Below are positions 19,901 through 28,685 of a stretch of 64,000 nucleotides of DNA, in pieces. The notes beneath the pieces are model-generated. The model did not search any database, had not been told where the DNA came from, and saw nothing but the letters and a program-made list of their open reading frames with translations. Positions within the stretch are counted from its first letter, which is position 1. Each line of letters begins with the position of its first letter. The position numbers and the translations under genes were made by a program. This DNA comes from Calothrix sp. PCC 7103 (GTDB lineage: Bacteria; Cyanobacteriota; Cyanobacteriia; Cyanobacteriales; Nostocaceae): NCBI RefSeq assembly GCF_000331305.1, contig NZ_KB217478.1, positions 3,809,315 through 3,873,314 on the forward strand. The letters run 5' to 3'.

Positions 19901-21962
19901 TGCTGATAGGTCTGACGAATTCTTGGATAAAGACGAATTCTTGGATAAAATAGGGAGCAATATTAATATTACCTTCGCTAGAAGTAATAGAAATTACCCC
20001 CCCATTGCTTGCAGTGCCTTCAGATGCATTTGAAATTGATTCTATAGTACCCGTAGAAATGTTACCTTTGGCTATTAGGCTAATTGTGCCTCCACTGCCA
20101 GCGTTACCACCTGAATCAGCGCTTGTCTGTATAGCTTTTGTAGTGATACTGCCATTGTTAGCGCTAATGTTAACAGAACCTCCATTACCAGCATTGCTTC
20201 TAGCGCTTGTGGCTGCAATTATATTCTCAGTGCTGATACTGCCATTGCTACTATTAATGGTGATTGCACCCGCGTTACCTGTATTACTTATGAAACTTCC
20301 ACCAGTGAAAATAAAAGAATTGGGAAAGGCGCCTGTTATTATATTTCCTGTGGAGATATTGCCAGTTCCTTCTAAAATTACTCGACCACCATTTTGATTA
20401 ATTGTAGAAGTACTTGTGTTGATATTACCGACTTTAATACTTCCAGCAGGTAATCCTGAAGAGCTTGTAGGAGTGCTAAAGGATGTTCCTCCAGCGGAAC
20501 TAGGGAAATTGGTAGGAGTGGCAGAAGGCAAACCAGCACGTAAAATCAGGGCGCGACTGGTAGTCAAAGTAGTAAAATCTGGATCAGAACTGGGAATACT
20601 CGCACTTGTATCTGGAGAAGTAATGGTAATATTTCCGCCTTGAATACTACCTGTCGCTTCTACTTTTAGCGCTGCACCAGTATAATTACCAAACTGAACA
20701 TCCCCATTTGCCCTGATAATTGGGTCAAATAGACTGACAAAATTCCCGGCGCCACCTGCTAAATTACGAATTGCAAATTGTCCACCACTAGCAAAGTGAG
20801 CATCCCCAGAAATATTACCATCACTAACTAAAGTTAAATTACCTCCACTAATAAATGGTGTTTGTTGATGATTCAGTGCCAGAATATCAACACCTTTATT
20901 TCCCTGAATATAGAGATTTCTGCCAGCTTGTGCGACAAAGGGATTAGCTACACTATCGCGTACCGTTACTGTATCTTTTGCGAACAGGTTTAAATCACCT
21001 GTTGTTTGTAACTGACTTTCTGGCAATATTAAATTATTTGCAGCAGACAAAGTTGCATTTCCTGCAGTTACAGCTTTTGCGACTACATCTCCAGTATTTA
21101 CCCCAATACCCGAATCAGTAACTTGAACTTTTCCATTGCTGTTTACTGTCAATCCGCTAGTATTGCCCAAATCACCAGTCAAAAGCTCAGGCAAACTAGC
21201 GGCGGATATTTGACCATTCGCTACAGAGGAGGTCGCAATATCCAAACTCAGTACATTCCCTGGTTGGTTGATACGTAAAATATTTTCCCCTGATACAGCG
21301 GTGACGGTGAGGTTACCACCTGGCGCCGATAGCTGCCCGGTACTGACAACGGTGCCACCAAGTAAGGTTAAATTACTTCCATTTCCAACAGCTAAGTTAC
21401 CCAAGTTAACAATGCTACCCCCCTGCGAAGAGAAGCTAAAAGCATTGGGGTTTCCGATTAAGGCGTTGTAGTTATTATCACCAACAGCATTAAACCAATT
21501 GGCGCCGAAGCTAATGCCGTTGGCAGTAGTAGCGGTAAAGTCTGCTGGTACGTTTAAGCTGGCGTTGGCGCCAAAGATAATTCCAGCTGGGTTCATCAAG
21601 TAGAGATTAGAATTACCACCCGTAACTTGAATTAAACCGTTAATTACTGAAGGGTCACCACCAACAACTCGACCTAAAATATTTTGAATCTGGGGGTTAG
21701 AGAGAAAATTGGCAACTTGGTTCGAGTCAAGACCAAACTTTTGAAAGCTGTGGAAGAGATTGGCGCCTCCTGACAAAGTTCCACCAACAATATCAATGCG
21801 ATTACCGTTGGTTGTAACTTGAGTATTCGTACCGTCAGCAGCAGGAGTGATAGATTGTGCTTGGGCTGGACTAAGAATATTAATGCTTAAAAGAAATATT
21901 TGAGCGAGGGTGTGAAGAATAAATAACAGTAGGAAATTATTTTTTAGTGCTAGCAAATTCAT
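16977..21962 (-). CDS. Two-partner-secreted haemagglutinin-like protein with C-terminal CHAT protease
   Basis: A 1661-residue protein. After a signal peptide (cleavage near SPAQA) comes a TPS/FHA N-terminal domain (about residues 35-270) with the conserved block NLYLMNPAGIIFGANASLNV. Residues of about 270-1130 are a beta-helix-like repeat region with many GNAGNGGAITL-type units. A low-complexity linker leads to a CHAT (caspase-like) domain from about 1300. The catalytic dyad is intact: His1500 in HLATHADF and Cys1542 in LSACKTAFGD. The protein should cross the outer membrane through a TpsB pore, the best candidate being the gene at 23640, and expose or release a peptidase. Related fusions are known in cyanobacteria; the substrate is not. 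Confidence 0.9.
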   Translation of the reverse strand: MNLLALKNNFLLLFILHTLAQIFLLSINILSPAQAQSITPAADGTNTQVTTNGNRIDIVGGTLSGGANLFHSFQKFGLDSNQVANFLSNPQIQNILGRVVGGDPSVINGLIQVTGGNSNLYLMNPAGIIFGANASLNVPADFTATTANGISFGANWFNAVGDNNYNALIGNPNAFSFSSQGGSIVNLGNLAVGNGSNLTLLGGTVVSTGQLSAPGGNLTVTAVSGENILRINQPGNVLSLDIATSSVANGQISAASLPELLTGDLGNTSGLTVNSNGKVQVTDSGIGVNTGDVVAKAVTAGNATLSAANNLILPESQLQTTGDLNLFAKDTVTVRDSVANPFVAQAGRNLYIQGNKGVDILALNHQQTPFISGGNLTLVSDGNISGDAHFASGGQFAIRNLAGGAGNFVSLFDPIIRANGDVQFGNYTGAALKVEATGSIQGGNITITSPDTSASIPSSDPDFTTLTTSRALILRAGLPSATPTNFPSSAGGTSFSTPTSSSGLPAGSIKVGNINTSTSTINQNGGRVILEGTGNISTGNIITGAFPNSFIFTGGSFISNTGNAGAITINSSNGSISTENIIAATSARSNAGNGGSVNISANNGSITTKAIQTSADSGGNAGSGGTISLIAKGNISTGTIESISNASEGTASNGGVISITSSEGNINIAPYFIQEFVFIQEFVRPISISSYISLLSGAISENSAAGNGGAITLTANNGSITTGAIASVAYGDINRAGNGGAITLNAKNNVSIGSISESQARGLDTSGLLNGVDLPDELFIGPILSASIAGNGNAGSGGAVNITSSNGNITTAAILSVAGAGNGNVGDGGAINLTANNGSITTAALASLAGTGQGNAGNGGAITLSAKDNVSVGTTGILPGAISLLGILDELNLPEDSILNGISFPDEISTGPIEPIVSATGSINGNAGNGGEVKITSSNGNINTATILSIAGAGNQAGNAGAVTLDANGNVNTGVIASVAGAINNAGKGGNISITSKNNGINTGVIASGVYTQDGNIGNAGDINLSAKSDISTELIASVAYDNEGKFITGKGGNINITTSSFFRNTRTVGSLFNFLDEVNSIPELSNLVGGQTLADIQQSINEFKNTTKSVQNYSIGSYGRAGGGSVTIEHGGDQNTPFVVGDASKNGTAGGILTGGLLDVFASEIPAFKSIPGNFTEGNIRIIAKGPLTPAAPPLNDLELELLYNLTPNLEKQTQSTLGSNQLPLTNSNSELEISTFVEEIEAYATQQFQDYFGQQGEIPIKTVEDAQKLLRQIQSKTGVKPAVVYTMFTPQNYVPGSGARTRQQQASDLLDLVIVTGEGQPIRKQIPGATRAAVLSTLANFYYKISSAPENPNDTSYLPQAQQLYKWLIAPQEAELQKRGVKNLMFVTDAGLRKLPVGALHDGKQFVVQKYSLGLLPSLSLTDTTYVGVKNSQVLAMGSEEFTKEQNQFPLRAVPLEISTIAQKLWRGKYVLNQNFTLENLKRERAANAYGIIHLATHADFQQDKTKTYIQLYNSKLNFDDVRKLGWNNPPVELLVLSACKTAFGDTNSELGFAGLAVQSGVKSALASLWYVSDAGTLGLMTEFYRQLKSAPIKAEALRQTQISMIEGKVRVEDNKVLNTRGGVELTSKLATALQQQKIPANFSHPYYWAPFTMIGSPW

Positions 21963-22022
21963 GGACTTCCTTCAATAAAAATAACAGCGGTATATATTTT
22001 GATGGAGAATGTGGGTAAGCTA

Positions 22023-23036
22023 CTAAAATAACCAACCAGGTGAAGGAGCATTTTCTCTTTGTCTGGGAGGAGTATCTTGAGGAAGCGGACTTGATGGAAA
22101 CGAATTTAATGGTTTTTTTACAGGTTCACTATGAACAAACTCCACAGCTGCATCATCTTCGGGTTCAATAATTATTGTTCTGGCGTTACAACCTCTAGTA
22201 GCAGCAGAAAAATTGAACGGTAATCCAGAGCGTTTAATACCCAACCTTCGATTTGGCTGTGATACTTTTGTTTCAAAACCCTGAATAGGAAAAGCAAATG
22301 CCAATCTAGTTTCGGCTCGGCTTATACCACCTCTTGTACTGCTACTTGTACCGCCACATTGTTGAACTTCTACAGATTGTGAACTAGAGGTTCCTGGTGT
22401 AACATTTTGGTGATAAATACCTACAACCCTACCTAATAAATCAAAAATTGGACTTCCGGTCATCCCAGTCCATGTAATTTTCGGTGTATTATCGAATGCT
22501 TCTTCATCACTTGGCTGTTCGCTTTCAAGTTGTGAAGTGAACTGAAAAACACGCTGTCTTACTGCTGCATCACGGTTGGTAAATCCTGCAACATAGAAAC
22601 CAGCGCACTTGTTTTTTGCATTCGACTCACAAAGGGTGGTGGTTTCATAAGCTAACTCGCTGCGAAATCGCACTAGTGCTAATTCTCCACCCGCCAATAT
22701 TTCAATATCTCTGTCAGGAGAGACCAGTATTTTTTGACGTTTTCTCCCCTGAGTTCTTTCTGAAAATGGAGTGATTATATAATAATCATTATTTTTGTTT
22801 TGTACTAGTTTGTTTGCTGTTAGTACAACATAAACATTTGTTCCTTGTTCCTGATAACGACCAATAATTACTCCAGAACCAACAGAATTAGCAGTAGGTT
22901 CAATTTGAACGACTGTTGCTCTCGCAATTTTGGCTACTTCGCTTGGAGTTAAAGCTTCTTGTGCAGAAACTTGACTTACTAATATCACCATTGCCATAAC
23001 GACAGCGCAGGCTGCTAAAAAATATCGATTTAACAT
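22023..23036 (-). CDS. Trypsin-like pseudoprotease, exported
   Basis: A 337-residue protein with a signal peptide (cleavage near VSA) and a trypsin-like fold. It aligns closely with the intact protease at 31676, sharing VGSGVIIGRYQE, VYVVLTAN, VFQFTS and GRVVGI. All three catalytic positions differ: His becomes Lys76 (TANKLVQ), Asp becomes Glu118 (GGELALVRF) and Ser becomes Thr193 (GMTGSPIFD). It is therefore probably a binding or decoy protein rather than an enzyme. A Pro-rich tail ends in PGWLF. It lies 60 bp upstream of the CHAT gene in the same direction, so cotranscription is likely. Confidence 0.85.
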   Translation of the reverse strand: MLNRYFLAACAVVMAMVILVSQVSAQEALTPSEVAKIARATVVQIEPTANSVGSGVIIGRYQEQGTNVYVVLTANKLVQNKNNDYYIITPFSERTQGRKRQKILVSPDRDIEILAGGELALVRFRSELAYETTTLCESNAKNKCAGFYVAGFTNRDAAVRQRVFQFTSQLESEQPSDEEAFDNTPKITWTGMTGSPIFDLLGRVVGIYHQNVTPGTSSSQSVEVQQCGGTSSSTRGGISRAETRLAFAFPIQGFETKVSQPNRRLGIKRSGLPFNFSAATRGCNARTIIIEPEDDAAVEFVHSEPVKKPLNSFPSSPLPQDTPPRQRENAPSPGWLF

Positions 23037-23154
23037 TACTCTTATCCTGGATGTACAAATTCAATTAAAGTCGTGAAATGTTGGCAATATTTATTTTGTA
23101 ATCAATAAACAAGGATAAAATAAAACTTCACAAATATGGGCGCGTAAGCGTTCA

Positions 23155-23185
23155 GATTCCCGACTTCTTCAATAAGTCGGGAATC
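23155..23185. repeat. Stem-loop repeat with 12-bp arms
   Basis: GATTCCCGACTT and AAGTCGGGAATC form a perfect 12-bp stem with a 7-base loop. Close relatives lie at 31621 and 34470. It lies in the 603-bp gap between the divergent pseudoprotease and tpsB genes, which otherwise holds a MITE and AT-rich DNA. Confidence 0.65.
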
Positions 23186-23217
23186 TAACTTTTTACAAAT
23201 GAATAGTTTATGATTAC

Positions 23218-23322
23218 TATAGCAATCCCATATGAGTTGTGAAAAATGTATCCACGTAGAGACGCGATTAATCGCGTCTCTACAGCGTGCGGATTTTACA
23301 AATGATTTAGGACTGCTATATA
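23218..23322. mobile_element. MITE, about 105 bp, with nested 28-bp palindrome
   Basis: The element ends in TATAGCAATCC on the left and GGACTGCTATA on the right and contains a perfect palindrome at 23256-23283 (GTAGAGACGCGATT plus complement). Read in reverse it matches the element at 44384 along its full length with few differences. It encodes nothing, so it would need a transposase in trans. Confidence 0.75.
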
Positions 23323-23639
23323 GATCGAAAATAGGGATAGTTCTGATTGCCGATATTTTATTACTTATTTATTAATATTGCAAGTCTTTATAGAGTTTAA
23401 ATGTTAAAATTATACATTTTATTTTTTTTGTAAAATAGATTGTTTAGACATTAAGCCATTTTTATATTTGCTTAATTTATTTGCTCAGTTAATATTGTTA
23501 CTATTTTCTGCAATTAAAGTATTGATTTGTGATTTAATCAACAATCAAAATATTTTGAATAATGTAGTATTTATAGCGTGATTTTCTCTCAATAACCGCG
23601 TCCATTTACAGATATTTAAATTTAATAGGATAAAATTTT

Positions 23640-25394
23640 ATGCAATTATCTTTGCGGCTGGGAGTTTTGTTGTGCGCGTTTTTAGCTCCTGGCGCCGTCT
23701 TGGTAATTCTTACTTCTCCAAGCAATGCACAGGTTCTGAGCGAAACTAGAGTAGAAACATTTGCACAGGCGCCAAACTTACAAGGAGACCCAAACCGTGA
23801 GCGGTTGCTTCCTGGTGCGCCAAACCCAGAACCCTTGGCGCCAGAAGTACAGCCTTCTTTGCAACCGGCTCCCACTCCAGAATCTTCACCAACACCTACA
23901 ACTGGTAGTATTGAGGTAAAAAAAATTGAGGTAAAAGGCAGTACAATTTTCAGTTCTAAAGAACTTAACCCAATAATTCAGCCATTTGAAGGTCGTTCCA
24001 CTACTCAAGAAGAACTAAAAAAGGCATTAGATGCTATCACTCAGTTATATCTGAATGGAGGCTACCTCACTTCACGAGCAGTTTTGGGGCAAATTAACGA
24101 TGGTGTTGTAGAAATTCGTGTTATTGAAGGTAGTTTAGAACGAATTGATATTCAAGGAACACGACGTGTATATCATGAATACGTGCGTTCTCGTGTGAAT
24201 TTGGGTGCTGCGAAGCCTCTTTCTTTAACAAAGTTAGAAGACCAGTTAAAGTTGTTACGGGCTGACCCATTGTTTGCCAACGTAGAAGCCAGCATACGTG
24301 CGGGAAGTCGAGAAGGTAAAAGTATACTCAGAGTGAGGGTTACCGAAGCTAACCCTTTTAACGCATCAGCTAGTGTAGACAATTACTCGCCTCCTAGTGT
24401 CGGTTCAGAAAGATTAGGTATAAGTGCTGCCGTTCGCAACGTCACAGGCGCCGGCGATGAATTTGCTGCTTCTTATTACCGTACAGCCCAAGGCGGTGCA
24501 AATACTTACGACCTCAGTTATAGGGTGCCAATGAATGCGATGAATGGCACTTTACAACTACGAGGTGTAATTAACGATAACAAAGTAATTCAGCCTCCTT
24601 ACGATGCGCTCGACATCAGCGGCGAGTCCAAAATGTACGAAGTTAGTTTCCGTCAGCCGCTAATCCGAACAACTCGTGAAGAATTTGCTTTATCGTTAGG
24701 CTTCACCACCCAAAGCGGTCAAACCTACCTCGGAGCAGAACCTTTTAGTTTTGTTAGTTTTGGCCCTGACAAAGATGGTTACAGTCGTACCAGCGTCGTT
24801 AAATTTGGACAAGATTATACCAAGCGTGATGTACAAGGAGCTTGGGGGTTGCGTTCCGCGTTAAGCTTTGGCACTGGTTTATTCGATGCTACCGTCAACT
24901 CAGGCTCAATTCCAGATGGTCGCTTTTTCAGTTGGCTAATGCGAGCGCAGCGAGTACAACGCTTGAATGATAATAATCTCTTAATTGCTCAAGCCGATTT
25001 ACAATTAACACCAAATGGTCTTTTGCCTTCCCAACAGTTTGTAATTGGTGGTGGTCAGTCTGTACGCGGCTTTCGGCAAAATTCACGAGCCGGTGACAAC
25101 GGGCTGCGATTTTCTTTAGAGAATCGAATTACAGTTCAGCGAGATGGTTCTGGAAACGCCATGCTGCAATTGGCGCCATTCTTTGATATGGGATATACCT
25201 GGAATGTGGATGACAACCCCAACCGTTTACAAAATCAAACGTTTATAGCTGGTGCAGGATTAGGAGTACTATGGAAACCTTTACCAAGTGTTAATGTGCG
25301 ATTAGATTATGGTTTACCCCTAATTAACTTGAAAGACCGGGGCGAAAATATTCAGGATAATGGTTTTTATTTCAGTGTAAGTACTGGGTTTTGA
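23640..25394 (+). CDS. TpsB/ShlB-FhaC family outer membrane transporter
   Basis: A 584-residue protein. The signal peptide ends near SNA; a Pro-rich linker (residues 55-85) leads to two POTRA domains (about 90-235). POTRA 1 starts SIEVKKIEVKGSTIFSS, and POTRA 2 contains ERIDIQGTRR. The rest is a 16-strand-type beta-barrel. The conserved loop motif is VRGFR in GGGQSVRGFRQNS, and the last strand ends FYFSVSTGF with a terminal Phe. It secretes a TPS-domain partner; the only one in view is the CHAT protein at 16977. It is divergent from that gene rather than in an operon with it. Confidence 0.92.
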   Translation: MQLSLRLGVLLCAFLAPGAVLVILTSPSNAQVLSETRVETFAQAPNLQGDPNRERLLPGAPNPEPLAPEVQPSLQPAPTPESSPTPTTGSIEVKKIEVKGSTIFSSKELNPIIQPFEGRSTTQEELKKALDAITQLYLNGGYLTSRAVLGQINDGVVEIRVIEGSLERIDIQGTRRVYHEYVRSRVNLGAAKPLSLTKLEDQLKLLRADPLFANVEASIRAGSREGKSILRVRVTEANPFNASASVDNYSPPSVGSERLGISAAVRNVTGAGDEFAASYYRTAQGGANTYDLSYRVPMNAMNGTLQLRGVINDNKVIQPPYDALDISGESKMYEVSFRQPLIRTTREEFALSLGFTTQSGQTYLGAEPFSFVSFGPDKDGYSRTSVVKFGQDYTKRDVQGAWGLRSALSFGTGLFDATVNSGSIPDGRFFSWLMRAQRVQRLNDNNLLIAQADLQLTPNGLLPSQQFVIGGGQSVRGFRQNSRAGDNGLRFSLENRITVQRDGSGNAMLQLAPFFDMGYTWNVDDNPNRLQNQTFIAGAGLGVLWKPLPSVNVRLDYGLPLINLKDRGENIQDNGFYFSVSTGF

Positions 25395-25395
25395 C

Positions 25396-26660
25396 TCTCC
25401 CCTCCCTAAAGGGTAGGGGATTCACTAAGAAGTTCTGCCGTATTTCTTAGTTATCCGTTTGTCAGACGAGTGATACTCAGCTATATCAAAAAGACACATC
25501 TGCTCACCACTCGTCCCAAAGGCATGGTTTCTGGGCACAACTCCAACGGTTGTTCTCTCCACAGACGTGACTTTCGCGCAGTCCGCACGTAGGGTTTTTT
25601 CATTTTTTGGGAAAACCAATCCCGCTTTTTTAGCTATTGTTCTGCTCGCTTTCGTGTCGGCGTGGTCGGTGTGACCGCAATTAGTACACAAAAACTTCTC
25701 ACCTTCACGGTTAGCTTTATCAATATGTCCGCACGCTGGACACTCTTGACTAGTGTGCTTGGGGTTAACAACAATTACATGTTTTCCTGCTTTCAAAGCA
25801 AGCCAAGCAATTTTATTATAAATATCTCCCCAACCACAATCTAGGATTACTTTATTTAATCCTGATTTTGCAGAGGCACCATTCTTTTTATATCCACCTT
25901 TACCATCGTGTTTTGGTTTGGCACGCTTGACCATGTTTTTAATTTTGAGGTCTTCACGTACCACAGCGTCACTCATTTTTACTATATCATTAGCTACTTT
26001 CCAATTGCGGCCATTTCTATTAGCCGCAATTTTGTGTTTAGTTCTAGCAAGCTTGATTACTGCTTTTTTTCTATTCTTTGAACCTTTAACCTTACGAGCA
26101 ATACTGCGTTGACGCATTGCCAAACGGCGTGCTGTCTTCTTGTTTGTTGCAGGTTTTGTATTAATAGCAAAGCTTCCATCTGAGAATGCTACTAGCTTAT
26201 TAACTCCAACATCAATTCCTACCACTGACTTAACTTTATCAAGTGGTATTTGGTCTTGAATTATATCTGGAATCTCTACAATTACAGAAATGAACCAGTA
26301 TGTCGCTTCTCTTGAAACAGTTACGCTTCTAATATCTGTAACTGAGCCAAATTCATATGACCGACTATTATGAAAATTTACATTCCCAATGCCAGGAAGA
26401 TAGATGGTAGCGTAGTTTTTATTAGTTAATCCAATCTTGGCTTGACCTGGCTTATATTCAAACGAATCAAGCCGAGTTACATAGCTTGGATAACCACGTT
26501 CGTGCTTAAAGAAGTTAGTGTAAGCGTCATCAAGTTTATTTAGATTAGTTTGCAATACAGCAGAATATATTTCTCCAAAGTATGGAGATTTAGCACGTAA
26601 TTCTGTAGTTACTTTTTGCTGTATACCACTTGCATCATCCCCGACAGTCACGGTACGGGG
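25396..26660 (-). mobile_element. IS200/IS605-type TnpB element, probably degenerate
   Basis: The tnpB frame is bounded by two hairpins. At 25396-25420 an imperfect CTCCCCTCCC/GGGTAGGGGA hairpin follows the tnpB stop, as expected for the right end that also forms the guide RNA scaffold. At 26639-26660 CCCCG and CGGGG flank the first tnpB codons like a left-end hairpin. There is no tnpA. The right end touches the tpsB stop codon, so a right-end guide would read into the end of tpsB. Exact ends cannot be fixed from one copy. Confidence 0.55.
25425..26651 (-). CDS. tnpB: TnpB RNA-guided endonuclease homologue, N-terminally truncated
   Basis: A 408-residue frame with a GTG start. The RuvC residues are present: Asp147 in [14 protein letters not shown], Glu233 in [10 protein letters not shown] and Asp332 in [13 protein letters not shown]. 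The zinc ribbon is CPACG (304-308) and CTNCG (322-326). Known TnpBs start about 60 residues earlier with an RLYPN-type strand and helix; here the homology begins at the equivalent of residue 60 ([20 protein letters not shown]). The first codons lie in a left-end-like hairpin, suggesting a deletion between left end and gene. The protein may be expressed but is unlikely to be a complete nuclease. Confidence 0.85.
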   Translation of the reverse strand: MTVGDDASGIQQKVTTELRAKSPYFGEIYSAVLQTNLNKLDDAYTNFFKHERGYPSYVTRLDSFEYKPGQAKIGLTNKNYATIYLPGIGNVNFHNSRSYEFGSVTDIRSVTVSREATYWFISVIVEIPDIIQDQIPLDKVKSVVGIDVGVNKLVAFSDGSFAINTKPATNKKTARRLAMRQRSIARKVKGSKNRKKAVIKLARTKHKIAANRNGRNWKVANDIVKMSDAVVREDLKIKNMVKRAKPKHDGKGGYKKNGASAKSGLNKVILDCGWGDIYNKIAWLALKAGKHVIVVNPKHTSQECPACGHIDKANREGEKFLCTNCGHTDHADTKASRTIAKKAGLVFPKNEKTLRADCAKVTSVERTTVGVVPRNHAFGTSGEQMCLFDIAEYHSSDKRITKKYGRTS

Positions 26661-27128
26661 CTTTCAAGGTATTTTCTTGTAATGATTAAGGAAATAAACC
26701 AATTTCTATAATAATTTTCATACACATCATTGACTACTTTCAAAGAATCCAGATTTTTCTCAATTATTTTCACAGTAAAATTCCTAGTATATTACTTGGA
26801 TAAACAAAGATAAGTAAAATTGATATATTGATATATTGATATATAGCGTTTCCCGTTCTAATGAAGTATATAAAGGCGAGCAAGGATGCCCGCCCTACAA
26901 GAGATATATTGATTTAATCTGTACGTCACTTGACTAGGAACTGCTATAATTTACCTATATAGCTCGATGTAGATATGAGCTGAATAGATATCAATTCCCT
27001 ACATTTTTTGTTTGGGAATAACATGAATCACTTGAGTTTTGAGAGTTTTCCTGAAAATTGACCTTATTAGAGACAGAAATCACTGAGTAAATAGCGGGTT
27101 TGGGAGACTTTTTACGTAAGTCCTAAAC
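26661..27128. other. Non-coding gap with short repeats
   Basis: No credible gene. 26818-26843 holds three copies of ATTGATAT. 26875-26894 is a GGCGAGCAAGGATGCCCGCC hairpin of the type common between cyanobacterial genes. The segment from about 26842 (TATAGCGTTTCC) to 26951 (GGAACTGCTATA) has weakly inverted ends and may be a decayed MITE. Confidence 0.45.
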
Positions 27129-27440
27129 CTATTCACTCAATAACGAATCAAGATTCTCAAATATTATTTGAATATTTTCTTGATTCTTTCCATAAGCGAT
27201 GAGTGTTGTGGGCACAACACAAATACTCTTTATTTTTACCTCACCGTTTCTATCAATCTGTATTTCAATAATTTCACCAAATGACTTCCAACTCGTGGGA
27301 GCATGTGCCACAATACAACCAGTTGAAGAATTTGATTCTTCAACAGTGAAACCACAAATTTCAATGCTTTCTTGGCATTTTGTAAATAGGAGATTAAAAT
27401 CCGCTGCGAAATGTCGAGATACTTGGCAATTTGCTGTCAT
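27129..27440 (-). CDS. Small hypothetical protein
   Basis: A 103-residue protein without a signal peptide or membrane segment. Alternating hydrophobic stretches (GCIVAHAPTSWKSFGEIIEI, EVKIKSICVVPTTLIAYGK) suggest a small beta-rich domain, and a C-terminal amphipathic helix (NIQIIFENLDSLL) follows. It has cysteines at CQVS, KCQE, EICGF and GCIV. I do not recognise a family. It lies 73 bp downstream of the DM13 gene on the same strand. It could be real because the composition is protein-like, but no strong ribosome site is seen. Confidence 0.5.
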   Translation of the reverse strand: MTANCQVSRHFAADFNLLFTKCQESIEICGFTVEESNSSTGCIVAHAPTSWKSFGEIIEIQIDRNGEVKIKSICVVPTTLIAYGKNQENIQIIFENLDSLLSE

Positions 27441-27513
27441 TTTAATTATCCGTAAAGGTATTTATTAGTAAGTTCAGTTTCCAGGTATTTCTTCCATTGC
27501 CCCTAACATATGA

Positions 27514-28053
27514 TTATGACTGTTTTGTTAAGCTAGCAGCACCAAAAGTAGCGTTGAATTTACGGCACCAAATAGCAACCGATTTAAAATCATTTAGATT
27601 TACATTGTCAGGAATTTCATAGGTTTGAATGCCACTAAAGCTTTGCAAGGGAGAAATTATTACATAATCTCCCTGCTTAATAGGATAGGCAGGAGGTTCA
27701 GTTGAAGCTATAACATCAGATTCGCGATGCAAAATCACTACTAAGTCAGGCCCCATTGAAGAAGTCTTAAAATTTTTACTGAGTTGTAAGAAACGCTTAT
27801 TATTACGGTTAATAATTACAACTTTGCCGCTAGTTGGATGTTCACCGCTAACAAAATTACCGAGGCTAATAATAGACTGGTTTTTAGATTCAGTTGCTTC
27901 ACTGTTAAGGTTCTGAAATGTTTTTGTCTCCATCGACATTCCATTTTGATGTTGGGAATTTGCGATGACAGTAGTATAAATACCACCAATCACAATTACA
28001 ACACCAATCATTAAGCCTGCTATTGTTAGAGACTTTTTGTTATTCATAGTCAT
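27514..28053 (-). CDS. DM13-domain protein, membrane-anchored
   Basis: A 179-residue protein. A single N-terminal helix (LTIAGLMIGVVIVIGGIYTT) anchors or exports it. The DM13 domain occupies about residues 62-175: GNFVSGEHPTSGKVVIINRN, MGPDLVVILHR, YEIPDNVNLNDFKSVAIWCR and the closing FNATFGAASL. DM13 domains carry a conserved Cys (here in WCRKF) and are proposed to act in extracytoplasmic redox chemistry. A second DM13 protein is encoded at 36591. It is the probable last gene of a minus-strand group with the FHA-flavoprotein. Confidence 0.88.
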   Translation of the reverse strand: MTMNNKKSLTIAGLMIGVVIVIGGIYTTVIANSQHQNGMSMETKTFQNLNSEATESKNQSIISLGNFVSGEHPTSGKVVIINRNNKRFLQLSKNFKTSSMGPDLVVILHRESDVIASTEPPAYPIKQGDYVIISPLQSFSGIQTYEIPDNVNLNDFKSVAIWCRKFNATFGAASLTKQS

Positions 28054-28197
28054 AATTTTTAATTGTTTTATGAGATTACTGATTGAGGTAAATTCTTTTC
28101 GCGATACAGAAAATAATTATTAAATTCAATAATTTAATAATTTAGAAAGACGTAGTGATAGTAGTTGTATTCAAGCACAACTACTAACCCCAAATAA

Positions 28198-28647
28198 TTA
28201 ACTAACCTTGTTCCACTTACCAATCCATGCACCCCCACGATAGCGAGCGCGAGGGAACATGATCCGCATGACAACCCACGAAGCCATGTACATAAATACC
28301 CAAACTAGGCTATAGTGAATCGTATAACTTACCCAATTAAAGTTTGTCTTGGGAACATTGGGTAAATTAAAATAGTTAATAATTAATGCTAAAAATATAC
28401 CCTCAAAAATAGCACTAATTAGTTGAATTGCTCCGGGCCAGTCGTGGTCCCAAAGAAATTTTTGTAAGTAGGTGTAGAGAATATCCCAACCCAAACCAAA
28501 AAGACCGACGTAAAATAATACCCAAAAATATATTTGCTGAAATTGCTGTACTCCGTCTTTTAATGCAAAGGGGAGACTTACTAACACTCCAATAGTTGCT
28601 AGGAGATATATCCGAGATTGCCAGCGTCCAAATAATGTCGGTGTCAT
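28198..28647 (-). CDS. Small four-helix membrane protein, unknown function
   Basis: A 149-residue protein with four predicted membrane helices (around IYLLATIGVLVSLPFAL, YFWVLFYVGLFGLGWDIL, LISAIFEGIFLALIINYF and YSLVWVFMYMASWVVMRI) and a basic C-terminus. Aromatic residues are frequent at helix ends. No family recognised. The gene begins 38 bp after the FHA-flavoprotein gene ends, so it may be the membrane partner of that enzyme; this is inference from position. Confidence 0.65.
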   Translation of the reverse strand: MTPTLFGRWQSRIYLLATIGVLVSLPFALKDGVQQFQQIYFWVLFYVGLFGLGWDILYTYLQKFLWDHDWPGAIQLISAIFEGIFLALIINYFNLPNVPKTNFNWVSYTIHYSLVWVFMYMASWVVMRIMFPRARYRGGAWIGKWNKVS

Positions 28648-28685
28648 GGATAATTTACTTTATTTCCTAATCAGTACTATTATTA

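Noticed and set aside
18298-20643. Several plus-strand frames opposite the CHAT gene
   Set aside because: They are antisense shadows of the Gly/Asn-rich repeats and show only low-complexity Leu/Pro/Ala composition.
25425-26651. Type V CRISPR effector (Cas12-like)
   Set aside because: Length, zinc ribbon and hairpin ends fit TnpB of the IS200/IS605 group; no CRISPR repeats nearby.
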